Of a stretch of 15,647 nt of DNA, positions 6,692 through 14,023 are shown one piece after another. Both the position numbers and the translations under genes were made by a program. The notes below the pieces were generated by a model that ran no database searches, was not told the origin of the DNA, and saw only the letters and a program-made list of their open reading frames with translations. Numbering within the stretch: the stretch's first letter is position 1; every line of letters starts with the position of its first letter. Source of the stretch: Gemmatimonadota bacterium (GTDB taxonomy: Bacteria > Gemmatimonadota > Gemmatimonadetes > Longimicrobiales > RSA9); NCBI GenBank assembly GCA_012027055.1, contig VEPF01000296.1, positions 1-15,647 of the forward strand, given 5' to 3'.

Positions 6692-7962
6692 TCGCAGCGA
6701 TCTCGACCCGGGAACTGTCGGACCGGAGCACGGGGCACCAGGCCATCGTGGACGTGCGCCCGGTCGCGGCCTACAACGGCTGGCGTCTGCAGGGTGAGGC
6801 CCGCGGCGGCCACGTGCCCGGCGCACGGAGCCTGCCCGCCGAGTGGACCAGGTACCTGGACTGGACCGAGATCGTGGAGGGCAAGGGGCTCGACCCGGAG
6901 CAGCCCATCGCGCTCTACGGTTACGGCGCCGAAGCGGCGCGCGCCGTGGCCGGACAGCTGGAGCGTCTCGGCTTCCGCGACATCGGCGTGTATGACGCCT
7001 TCGCCGATCAGTGGTCCGCCGATCCCGACCGACCGCTGCGGCGCCTGGAGCGCTTCCGGCACCTGGTGCATCCCGGGTGGCTGCACGGCGCACTGCAGGG
7101 CGCGCGCGTGGAGCAGCCGCCGCGCGGCAACGTGGTCCTGTGCCACGCGCACTTCGACAATCCCGCTGACTACCACCGCGGGCACATCCCCGGCGCGGTC
7201 GCACTCGACACCAACTCGCTGGAATCGCCGGCCACGTGGAACCGCCGGGAGCCGGACGAGCTGCGCGCGGCGCTGCGCCAGCTCGGGATCTGCCGCGACA
7301 GCACGGTCGTGGTGTACGGCCGCTGCTCGCACCCATCGTACGATCAGCCGCATCCCGGGCAGCAGGCGGGCCACCTGGGCGCCATGCGCTGCGCGCTCAT
7401 CATGCTGTACGCAGGCGTCGAGGACGTGCGTGTCCTGAACGGTGGCATCCACAGCTGGGAGGCCGAAGGGCACAAGCTTTCAGCGGAGACGACGTCGCCG
7501 TCCCCGGCCGCCGATTTCGGGATCGAGATCCCGGCGCACCCGGAGTACATCGTCGACCTGCCCGAGGCCCGGCAGATCATCGCGTCGCCTGGGGCGGAGC
7601 TGGTGGCCATCACCAGTTGGCGGGAGTACATCGGGGAGTTCAGCGGCTACCACTACATCGCGAAGCAGGGCCGGATCGCGGGCTCCGTGTTCGGCAACTG
7701 CGGCAGCGACGCGTACCACATGGAGAACTACCGCAACCTGGACCACACCACCCGCGAGTTCGGCGAGATCGAGCGCAACTGGGTTGCGGCAGGGATCGTC
7801 CCGGAGAAGCGCGTCGCGTTCTACTGCGGCACCGGCTGGCGCGCCAGCGAGGCGTTCATGAACGCCTGGCTCATGGGCTGGCCGCGCGTCTCGATCTTCG
7901 ACGGCGGCTGGTACGAGTGGAGCGCCGATCCGGCCAATCCCATCGCGACCGGCGCTCCCTGA
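6688..7962 (+). CDS. eanB: EanB-type multi-rhodanese sulfurtransferase (hercynine to ergothioneine)
   Basis: The 424-residue protein contains three rhodanese-like domains (about 1-130, 131-275, 285-424). The first has no active-site Cys at its loop (YGYGAEA). The second has Cys213 (GRCSH). The third ends with the catalytic loop CGTGWR at Cys380, followed by the classic DGGWYEWS end. EanB of Chlorobium transfers sulfur from a Cys412 persulfide directly onto hercynine. As I recall its residue numbers, Cys412, Tyr353, Glu345, Cys370 and Cys184 correspond here to Cys380, Tyr321, Glu313, Cys338 and Cys152, all at one constant offset of 32 with no gaps. ATG 6688 overlaps the SufE stop, and a histidine methyltransferase lies two genes upstream, which supports the assignment over a generic thiosulfate sulfurtransferase. 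A hairpin follows the stop. Confidence 0.88.
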   Translation: MIAAISTRELSDRSTGHQAIVDVRPVAAYNGWRLQGEARGGHVPGARSLPAEWTRYLDWTEIVEGKGLDPEQPIALYGYGAEAARAVAGQLERLGFRDIGVYDAFADQWSADPDRPLRRLERFRHLVHPGWLHGALQGARVEQPPRGNVVLCHAHFDNPADYHRGHIPGAVALDTNSLESPATWNRREPDELRAALRQLGICRDSTVVVYGRCSHPSYDQPHPGQQAGHLGAMRCALIMLYAGVEDVRVLNGGIHSWEAEGHKLSAETTSPSPAADFGIEIPAHPEYIVDLPEARQIIASPGAELVAITSWREYIGEFSGYHYIAKQGRIAGSVFGNCGSDAYHMENYRNLDHTTREFGEIERNWVAAGIVPEKRVAFYCGTGWRASEAFMNAWLMGWPRVSIFDGGWYEWSADPANPIATGAP

Positions 7963-7984
7963 GGGCGGCTACTGCACGGGATGC

Positions 7985-8013
7985 AGCCTCCGGGGTCGTC
8001 TGCCCCGGAGGCT
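7985..8013. terminator. Bidirectional hairpin between convergent eanB and M16 genes
   Basis: The arms 7985-7995 (AGCCTCCGGGG) and 8003-8013 (CCCCGGAGGCT) form a perfect 11-bp stem with a 7-base loop. It sits 22 bases after the eanB stop and 25 bases beyond the stop of the opposing M16 gene, where a shared terminator is expected. No T-run follows on either strand. Confidence 0.6.
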
Positions 8014-8038
8014 CGCTGAAAGACCGCACGGCGCCGGT

Positions 8039-9520
8039 CTACCTGATCGGCTTGCCTTCCACGTCCAGCATGACGATGGGCCCGATGGCCGTCGCGCGCA
8101 GCGGTTCCTCGATGGTCTTCCGATCGCCCACGATGACGATGGCCAGGTGGCCACCGTCGATGTAGCGCTGGGCGGCCCGCTGGACGTCCGCGGCCGTCAC
8201 CACCCGCACGTGCTGCGCGAAGGTCTGGTAGTAGTCGGCGGGCAGCGCCTCGAGCTGCAGGCTGGTGAGCGCGTCGGCCACACCGCCCACGGATCCGAAC
8301 CTCTCGGGCAGACCCTGGACCAGGTTGTCCTGCGCCGTTCTGAGCTCTTCTTCCGTCACCGGGATGGCGCCCCCGATGCCGCGCAGGTGCTTCACGAACT
8401 CGATGAGCGCGCTGGCGGTCTTGGTGGTGATGATGTCGCCGCCGGCCCGGAACGGTCCAGGCCCCTTCCCGAACGCGAAGCTCGAGCTGACCCCGTAGCT
8501 GTACCCCTTCTGCTCGCGGATGTCGGCGTTGAGGCGCGACTGGAACTGCCCGCCCAGGATCGTGTTCAGCACCTGCAGCGCGAAGTAGTCGGGCGTGTCG
8601 CGGGGCGGTCCCGCCAGCCCGATGGCGAAGCTCGACTGCGCCGCGCCCGGCTTGTCGACCAGGTAGATGGTGGTCGGCGCGGCGGCGGGCACCGCGGGAT
8701 AGGCGAAGCTGGGCGCCGGACCGGTGGCAGTCCACGGCGCGAGCACGCGCTCGATCAGGGCCCGGACCGCGGCCGGGTTCACGTCGCCCACCACCGTGAT
8801 GATGGCGTGGGCGGGCGTGAAGAACGCCTTGTGGAAGGCGACCACGTCCTCGCGCGTGATGGCCTTGATGGTCGCCTCCGTGGGCACACGCCCGTACGGG
8901 TGCGCCTCCGAGTACACCACCCCGGGGAACACGCGCTGGGCCACGGCGCTCGTGCGGTCGCGCGCCTGTGCCAGCTGCACGAGCGTGCGCGCCCGCAGCC
9001 GCTCCAGCGCTTCCGCGGGGAACGTCGGATTGACCAGCATGTCCTCAAGGATCGCCAGCGTCGGCTCCAGCCTGTCGGTAAGCGCCAGGAAGCCCATGTA
9101 GGCGCTCTCGCCGCCGACCGACGTGTTGATGCTCGTGCCGAGCGCGAGCAGGTCGTTGGCCAGCTGATCGCCCGTGCGGTGGGTCGTGCCCTCCGTCAGC
9201 ATGCTGCCGAGCATGCCGGCCAGACCCCAGCGGTCGGCGGCCACGTACTGGTTCCCGCCCCCGACCCAGGTGATGCTGAACGATACCAGCGGCAGCGTGT
9301 GACGCTCGGAAACGATCAGCTTCGCCCCGTTGGAGAGGGTCGTGGTGGTCCAGGTCGGCACGCGCAGCTCCGGCAGCTTGCCTGCCGGCGGCACCACGCT
9401 CCGGTCGAAGGCCGATTTTACCGGCTGCTGCGCCGCCAGCGGCCCCGCCACTGCCAGGGCGGCCAGCAGCAGCAGCCGGGAGCCGCGCTGCGGCAGCGCC
9501 GAACGAATCCGGTTGCTCAT
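8039..9520 (-). CDS. M16 peptidase-family protein, non-catalytic (R/Y-pair) subunit
   Basis: This 493-residue protein has a signal peptide (LLLLAALAVAGPLAAQQ) and two M16 domains. A GGGAGGGG ribosome site lies upstream of the ATG. The zinc motif HxxEH is absent: the aligned stretch is G102-M-L-G105-S106, so all three key residues are lost. The C-terminal M16 domain keeps the substrate-side Arg335 and Tyr342 in IREQKGYSYGVSS. In Sphingomonas A1 M16B and in mitochondrial processing peptidase, such a subunit pairs with a zinc-bearing partner to make one working heterodimer. The zinc-bearing partner is encoded immediately upstream with an ATGA overlap (9517-9520). Periplasmic peptide degradation is likely. 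The substrate is unknown. Confidence 0.9.
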   Translation of the reverse strand: MSNRIRSALPQRGSRLLLLAALAVAGPLAAQQPVKSAFDRSVVPPAGKLPELRVPTWTTTTLSNGAKLIVSERHTLPLVSFSITWVGGGNQYVAADRWGLAGMLGSMLTEGTTHRTGDQLANDLLALGTSINTSVGGESAYMGFLALTDRLEPTLAILEDMLVNPTFPAEALERLRARTLVQLAQARDRTSAVAQRVFPGVVYSEAHPYGRVPTEATIKAITREDVVAFHKAFFTPAHAIITVVGDVNPAAVRALIERVLAPWTATGPAPSFAYPAVPAAAPTTIYLVDKPGAAQSSFAIGLAGPPRDTPDYFALQVLNTILGGQFQSRLNADIREQKGYSYGVSSSFAFGKGPGPFRAGGDIITTKTASALIEFVKHLRGIGGAIPVTEEELRTAQDNLVQGLPERFGSVGGVADALTSLQLEALPADYYQTFAQHVRVVTAADVQRAAQRYIDGGHLAIVIVGDRKTIEEPLRATAIGPIVMLDVEGKPIR

Positions 9521-10965
9521 TGCACCCCTCCCACGCCGACGGGGACGCTGCTGTCAGGCTTGGCCGCGTCGGCTTTCCTGCCTTGCGGCACCACGCTCAG
9601 CACCACGCGGCCGCCGGTCAGGTATCGGTTGGCGACCCGCTTGATGTCGGCCTCGGCCACGGCCTGTGTGCGCTCGTAGTCGATCCGGTAATGGCCGGCG
9701 TCGTTGTGGAAGACCTGCCCGTAAGCCAGCTGGAAGGCCTTCCCCAGGTTCGATTCCAGGCCCTGCACGAACTGGAGCTGCTGCCCCGCCCTCGCCCGCT
9801 GCAACTCATCCGCCGTGGGCCCATCCCGCTTGAGGCGGGCGATGATCGAGTCGGTGGCGGCCTCGAGCTCCGTCAGCGTGTGCCCTGGCCTGGGCGTGAG
9901 CACCACGTCGAAATCCCCCACGTCCTCGTTCGCGTCGAGGTACGCGCTCACGGAGGCCGCGGACTGCTCGTCGTACACCAGCGCCTTGGTCAGCCGGGCC
10001 GTCCGCGGGCCGGCCAGGATCGTTCCCAGCAGGTCCAGCGCGTAATAGTCCGCGTGCTTCATGCCCACCGCCGGCCAGTCCAGGTAGAGCCGCGGCACCG
10101 TCACCCGGTCCTCCAGTACCAGCCGCGTCTCGGCCGAGAGCGTGACCGGCGCGGGGTTGGGCCGCACGATGGGCCGGCCCTGCGGGATCTCCGAGAAGTA
10201 CTTCGAGACCCAGGTCCGCGCCTGCGCCGGGTCGAAGTCGCCCGCGATGGTGAGTACGGCGTTGTTCGGCGCATAATTGAGGCGGAAGAAGTTCTTGACG
10301 TCCTCCACCGACGCCGCGGACAGGTCCGCCATGCTGCCAATGACCGGCCACGAGTAGGGGTGGCCCTTGGGGTACACGGTCCTGGCCAGGATCTCGCCCA
10401 CGCGGCCGTAGGGCTGGTTGTCCACCGACTGCCGCCGCTCGTTCTTCACGATGTCGCGCTGCGCGTTGTACTTCGCGGTGTCCAGCGCGTCCAGCAGCCA
10501 GCCCATCCGGTCCGACTCGAGCCAGAGCTGGGCTTCCAGGTAGTTCGACGGCACCGTCTCGAAGTACGTGGTGACGTCGTTGCTGGTCGAGCCGTTGTTC
10601 CCGCCGCCCACGCCCTCCGTGAGCCGGTCGTGCAGCCCGTAGGGGACGTGGCCGGAGCCCGTGAACATCACGTGCTCGAACAGGTGCGCGAACCCGGTCC
10701 GTCCCACCTGCTCGTTCTTCGAGCCGACGTGGTACATGATGTCCACGGCCACGGTCGGCGTGGCGTGGTCCTCCGCCAGGATCACCTGCAGCCCGTTCGC
10801 CAGCTGGTAGTGCTGGAACGGGATGTTGATCGTGCCGGTCGCGGCCGGCATCGCCCCGGCCTGCGCTGCCGCCGGATGGGCGCCGCACCGCGCCGCCCCC
10901 GCCGTGCTCGCGGCCAACAGAACTGCCAGCGCCAGCCTGGCCGGACTTCGGCTGTTTTGGTTCAC
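9517..10965 (-). CDS. M16 family zinc metallopeptidase, catalytic subunit
   Basis: This is a 482-residue secreted peptidase. GTG 10965 is chosen because AAGGAGAGG lies 6 bases upstream on the minus strand and it opens straight into a signal peptide (LALAVLLAAST). The frame also opens at ATG 11013, but that would add 16 Pro/Glu-rich residues that do not suit a signal peptide. HLFEH at residues 94-98 is the inverted zinc motif HxxEH, and Glu176 in KNERR is the distal ligand at the usual spacing. The C-terminal domain lacks the Arg/Tyr substrate pair, with Val and Ala at those places (LVYDEQSAASVSA). The downstream gene supplies exactly that pair, so the two probably work as a heterodimer. A candidate promoter lies at 11013-11042. 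Confidence 0.92.
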   Translation of the reverse strand: MNQNSRSPARLALAVLLAASTAGAARCGAHPAAAQAGAMPAATGTINIPFQHYQLANGLQVILAEDHATPTVAVDIMYHVGSKNEQVGRTGFAHLFEHVMFTGSGHVPYGLHDRLTEGVGGGNNGSTSNDVTTYFETVPSNYLEAQLWLESDRMGWLLDALDTAKYNAQRDIVKNERRQSVDNQPYGRVGEILARTVYPKGHPYSWPVIGSMADLSAASVEDVKNFFRLNYAPNNAVLTIAGDFDPAQARTWVSKYFSEIPQGRPIVRPNPAPVTLSAETRLVLEDRVTVPRLYLDWPAVGMKHADYYALDLLGTILAGPRTARLTKALVYDEQSAASVSAYLDANEDVGDFDVVLTPRPGHTLTELEAATDSIIARLKRDGPTADELQRARAGQQLQFVQGLESNLGKAFQLAYGQVFHNDAGHYRIDYERTQAVAEADIKRVANRYLTGGRVVLSVVPQGRKADAAKPDSSVPVGVGGVQ

Positions 10966-10986
10966 CGGTTCCTCTCCTTCTGTCGG

Positions 10987-11004
10987 GCCCGGCGTCGGCC
11001 GGGC
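10987..11004 (-). other. Small hairpin in the M16 leader
   Basis: GCCCGGC (10987-10993) and GCCGGGC (10998-11004) are perfect 7-base arms with a 4-base loop. The structure lies 21 bases upstream of the GTG start on the minus strand, between the candidate promoter and the ribosome site. Function is unknown, and at this GC content small hairpins arise often. Confidence 0.3.
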
Positions 11005-11012
11005 ATCCGGCA

Positions 11013-11042
11013 ATTATGCCCGTGGTTCCCATCAGGGAGCAA
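11013..11042 (-). promoter_or_regulatory. Candidate promoter for the M16 gene pair
   Basis: Read on the minus strand, TTGCTC (11042-11037) and CATAAT (11018-11013) are separated by 18 bases. The -10 matches five of six consensus positions and the -35 three of six. It is about 48 bases upstream of the GTG start at 10965. It sits next to the eanB-like remnant, so the promoter may lie inside or beside decayed coding DNA. Confidence 0.35.
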
Positions 11043-11071
11043 GGTGATGCTGCGGCGGCGCCCCATTTTGA

Positions 11072-11200
11072 CGTGGGCGGGCCAGGGAGGCATTCGAGCA
11101 CGCCTGGCTCGTGGGCTGGCCGCCCGTCTCGATCCAGGACGGCGGCTGGTAGGGGTGGAGCGCGGACCTGCCTGATCCGATCGCAGGCGGCGCGCCCTGA
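11072..11200 (+). pseudogene. Decayed 3' fragment of an eanB-like rhodanese gene
   Basis: Bases 11087-11200 align without gaps to 7849-7962, the last 114 bases of the eanB gene including the stop codon, with about 92 identical bases (about 81%). The translation reads EAFEHAWLVGWPPVSIQDGGW, then stop, then GWSADLPDPIAGGAP and stop, against EAFMNAWLMGWPRVSIFDGG, WYEWSADPANPI and so on in eanB. The Tyr codon TAC has become TAG (11150-11152). Weaker similarity runs upstream to about 11072 (GRARE for WRASE). A stretch near 11050-11064 may correspond to the CGTG loop with a short insertion, but that part is speculative. The rest of the gene is absent. It may come from duplication of this eanB or from a diverged paralog. 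Confidence 0.8.
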
Positions 11201-11275
11201 GCGGTCCTGCTTGCGGGCGTTGCCCCGGTCCTTTCCGAGGCGTGTCAGCGCCTCTTCGATGCGCGCCCGCCGGGA

Positions 11276-11313
11276 CCCGTGGCCGCCAGCGCCAGGGCGC
11301 CGGCGGCCACGGG
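11276..11313. terminator. Long inverted repeat downstream of the secreted-protein gene
   Basis: The arms 11276-11293 and 11296-11313 are 18 bases each and complementary except for one A-C mismatch. Only 2 bases separate them, so the top pairs must open to form a loop. The structure lies 14 bases beyond the stop of the minus-strand gene at 11328 and probably terminates it. It also lies 75 bases after the eanB-like remnant. No T-run is seen. Confidence 0.5.
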
Positions 11314-11327
11314 CGCGACCGTCCGGA

Positions 11328-12065
11328 TCACAACTGCTTCTGCAACGCGCTCATCAAGGCGGCGCACCGCGCCTTGAACACCGCGACTTCGGCGGCTGAA
11401 TAGACGTAGAACATGCCGTTCGTGTCGCCCGGGACCTTCAACGCGCCGTCCGCGCCGGCGAGTACGCCGCTCTTGCAGATCGGCGTGACTCGCTCCTTCA
11501 GGATGTTGTACTGCGATTCCGTATAGCCGCACACCGCCATGCCTTTGGCCTTGGCGGCCTGCACGGCATCCCGCCGCTTCAGTTCCGCCGAACTCGGTTT
11601 CGGACCGCAGGTCTTTTCAGTCAACGCCGCCATCTTCTCCGAGGCGGTCTTCATCACCTGCATCGCTTCCTGCCCCTTCTCGGTGGCGGCAACCATCTCG
11701 GCACCGATCGCCCGCGCTGCCGCGCTCATCGCGACCTCACCATCGCAGGCTTCATACCCAGCCTGGGTCTTCACTTTCGACGCCCACGACTTGAATGCGT
11801 CCAGCTCGGCATTCTCCGCCGCCAGCGCGCGCTCGAAACACTCGGCCACCGCAGGGGTGATCTCCAGCGTATTCTCGTTGTAGGGCGAGCTCGGCTGAGG
11901 CGATGCCTCCGCGGCCGGCTTGTCACCAACTGCCTGCTCCACCTTCGCCTTCAGCTTCCTGAGGCCGCCCAGCTGCGCCTGGCCGGCCGACGGGAGCACC
12001 GCCCCCAGTGTGACGGCAACGAACAGCCACCTGCCAACGCATGCCACCTTCGTTACGTTCCGCAT
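11328..12065 (-). CDS. Secreted protein of unknown function
   Basis: The 245-residue product has a clear signal peptide (WLFVAVTLGAVLPSAGQAQ, cleavage about residue 31). The mature part opens with LGGLRKLKAKVEQAVGD, which may be amphipathic, then a Pro/Ser-rich linker. After that comes a largely helical, Ala/Lys/Glu-rich body with six cysteines (AECF, YEAC, KTCG, AVCG, PICK, ARCA) that could form disulfides in the periplasm. I recognise no family or catalytic motif. Purine-rich GGGGTGGGG lies just before the ATG. It is transcribed divergently from the gene at 12444 across an AT-rich spacer and ends before a long inverted repeat. Confidence 0.8.
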   Translation of the reverse strand: MRNVTKVACVGRWLFVAVTLGAVLPSAGQAQLGGLRKLKAKVEQAVGDKPAAEASPQPSSPYNENTLEITPAVAECFERALAAENAELDAFKSWASKVKTQAGYEACDGEVAMSAAARAIGAEMVAATEKGQEAMQVMKTASEKMAALTEKTCGPKPSSAELKRRDAVQAAKAKGMAVCGYTESQYNILKERVTPICKSGVLAGADGALKVPGDTNGMFYVYSAAEVAVFKARCAALMSALQKQL

Positions 12066-12443
12066 ACCCCACCCCCGTTCTCAGAAAGTCGCTGCGGCCT
12101 TGCGCCGAGAATCGGCCTCCGCCCGCCGGCTCCGCACGATTACCCTCAGCGCGAGGTCTTGAACCGGCCGTTCGGCTGAGCGCCAGGAGCAGCTAATTCT
12201 TATATTGCTATCTTGAATTCCACAATACCGGAGGAGCAGTACACCACACTGGCGCCGGGCTGACTCCGATATTATCCTATCTCGACGTCTGTAATTCGTC
12301 TCCGTCGCAGCTCCGCTGGTCCTGGACAGTATCCGGTTGGGCATGGCAGGTGCCCCCAGAAGTTGACGAGCGGGTTCGCCTGATTGCCTTCCTGAGCCTG
12401 GTTTGCGTCTCAAGCTGTGCGTCATCCCATTTCAGGAGGACCG
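12066..12443. promoter_or_regulatory. Divergent intergenic region with AT-rich core
   Basis: No convincing gene is seen in these 378 bases. The part from about 12190 to 12300 is much more AT-rich than the rest of the window (for example TAATTCTTATATTGCTATC and GATATTATCCTATC). On the minus strand, TATAAG (12204-12199) with TTGTGG (12225-12220) at 15-base spacing is a weak promoter candidate for the gene ending at 11328. On the plus strand, TATTAT or TATCCT near 12268-12278 could be a -10 for the gene at 12444, but no good -35 was found. A GGAGGAG at 12230-12236 has no start codon after it. Confidence 0.35.
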
Positions 12444-14009
12444 ATGCGTATTTCATCGTGGCGCGCCCGCTGGCTCGTCGGGCTGGCCGGTCTTGCGGGC
12501 ATCCAGGTGCCCATGGCTGGACGCCTGGCCGCCCAGGTCGAGGTGGTTGCCACGAGCGGCAGTTTCGTCCCCGGTACTCGCGTCCTTTTTGCCACCGATT
12601 TCAGCGCGGACACGGTGGGCAGCTTCCCGCGCAACCTGAAGTACCTCACCGGTTCCGCGAGTGTTGCCGAAAAGAACGGGAAGAAGATGCTCCGCAGCGC
12701 GGCGGGCGGGGAGTTCATCATCCAGTTGAGCGAGCAGTTGCCGGTGCGTTTCACGCTGGAGTTCGATGTCGTCGCGCGGGAGACGGACTGCTGTGCGGGG
12801 GAAGAGCTGGCCGTGGAAGGGACGCCGAGCCTGGCCCGGACCGCGGGCTCGGCACAACTGCTGTGGCATCATCAGTACGTGGCGATCCTGGGCGGTGGCC
12901 GGGACATGGGCAACAGCACGGTGCGGCTCGACCCGACCTTGCAGGCCGAGCTGCTCGGGCAGTTGGGGCGGGTGCAGGTGGCGGTAGACAGTACCAGGGT
13001 GCAGCTCTTCACGAACGGCAAGCGGCTGTACGACTTCCCGAACGTGCCGTTCAGCCGCGGCTCCGTAATCCGGGTTTTTCTCGGCGGGCTCGACAATGGC
13101 GAGCGCGCGGTGTACCTGGCGCGCGTTCGGGTGGCCGAGAGCGGTGTTTCCGCGGTGCCGACCGTCGCCGACGCACCGCTCACGACGACCTCGGCCGCCC
13201 CCGTCACGACAGCCGCGCCCCCGACCGCGCCAGCCACCGCGACGACCGCGGCCACCCGCACCATCCAGCCGCAGCCCAGCCCGGTGACCACCAAGGCCAG
13301 CCCGGTGATCACCCAGCTCCAGGTGCTCTACAGCCATATGACGAACGTGGACTGGAACGAGATAGTCGGCGCGCGCTGGTGCCGCTTGCAGGTGTCGCTC
13401 AAATCGGACACGCTGACGTACTCCGTGGAGCCCGTTCCCTGCACGGGTACCTCCTTCGCCGGCAAGGTCGTGGTGGGGCGATTCGACAAACGAAATGAGT
13501 ACCCGTTCGCCTATGTGTTCCGATTGTTCGCCGTTTTTCCGGACGGAACCGAGACTGTTACCGAAGTAGCGCCGGAAACGGTGGCGCCGTTTCCGCTTCT
13601 GCTCGTGGGGCTGCAAACGGAAACCGGCGGGCGGAAGCTGAAAGCGTGCCCCGACGCGCAGTACACTCCTGAAGGGACCAGCGTCGCTATGTATACCGGC
13701 CTCCCGCACGACTGGTATTGGTGGCGGGTGTGGGGCCCGGGTCTGCCCCCCGAAGGCAAATTCTGGGACATGAGCGGCGTGGCCGCCCCTGGTTGCCTGG
13801 AGTGGGCCTACGCGTTTCGCGGAGCCGGCGAGCTCGTTCCCATTACGGTTGCCCCGACCGACGAGCAGGGCACTCTCGTGGTACCCCAGGCCAAGGCCTG
13901 GAGAATCGAGTGGGTGACCACCCCCACCACAAGTACCGCGGTCGGAGATCGGGTGATGTCTTGCATATCGACCACCTACCCGTACGCGGACTGCCCGATC
14001 AAGCTGTGA
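12444..14009 (+). CDS. Secreted two-domain protein with N-terminal lectin-like beta-sandwich
   Basis: The 521-residue protein starts at ATG 12444, with AGGAGG (12434-12439) 4 bases upstream. The signal peptide ends about GRLAAQ. The N-terminal domain (about 45-235; VLFATDFSADTVGSFPRNLKY, then LPVRFTLEFDVVA) resembles the concanavalin-like domain often seen before OmpA domains in Gemmatimonadota proteins, but no OmpA domain follows. A Thr/Ala/Pro-rich linker (about 236-290) leads to a roughly 230-residue C-terminal region with cysteines and many aromatics (HDWYWWRVWGPG) that I do not recognise. The frame is open back to 12417 (GTG), but that lacks a ribosome site. The next gene starts 14 bases after the stop, so they probably form an operon. 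Confidence 0.85.
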   Translation: MRISSWRARWLVGLAGLAGIQVPMAGRLAAQVEVVATSGSFVPGTRVLFATDFSADTVGSFPRNLKYLTGSASVAEKNGKKMLRSAAGGEFIIQLSEQLPVRFTLEFDVVARETDCCAGEELAVEGTPSLARTAGSAQLLWHHQYVAILGGGRDMGNSTVRLDPTLQAELLGQLGRVQVAVDSTRVQLFTNGKRLYDFPNVPFSRGSVIRVFLGGLDNGERAVYLARVRVAESGVSAVPTVADAPLTTTSAAPVTTAAPPTAPATATTAATRTIQPQPSPVTTKASPVITQLQVLYSHMTNVDWNEIVGARWCRLQVSLKSDTLTYSVEPVPCTGTSFAGKVVVGRFDKRNEYPFAYVFRLFAVFPDGTETVTEVAPETVAPFPLLLVGLQTETGGRKLKACPDAQYTPEGTSVAMYTGLPHDWYWWRVWGPGLPPEGKFWDMSGVAAPGCLEWAYAFRGAGELVPITVAPTDEQGTLVVPQAKAWRIEWVTTPTTSTAVGDRVMSCISTTYPYADCPIKL

Positions 14010-14023
14010 GTCGGAGGAAACCC

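Noticed and set aside
6688..7962. Ordinary thiosulfate or mercaptopyruvate sulfurtransferase
   Set aside because: Such enzymes have two rhodanese domains and about 280 residues. Three domains, the EanB residue spacing and linkage to the histidine methyltransferase favour EanB.
8147..9679. Plus-strand open frame opposite the first M16 gene
   Set aside because: Antisense shadow: the M16 frame on the minus strand has full family motifs, while this one is Arg/Val/His-rich with no domain.
9520..11175. Plus-strand open frame opposite the second M16 gene
   Set aside because: Same reason. Only the last part (11072-11175) overlaps real homology, which belongs to the eanB-like remnant, and the upstream part is antisense to HLFEH-bearing coding DNA.
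12081..12425. Minus-strand 114-codon frame in the divergent region
   Set aside because: It lacks a ribosome site, is Arg/Ser-rich and crosses the AT-rich promoter area. No sign of coding.
12453..13709. Minus-strand open frame opposite the lectin-like secreted gene
   Set aside because: Low-complexity His/Arg/Gly shadow of a gene with a signal peptide and ribosome site.
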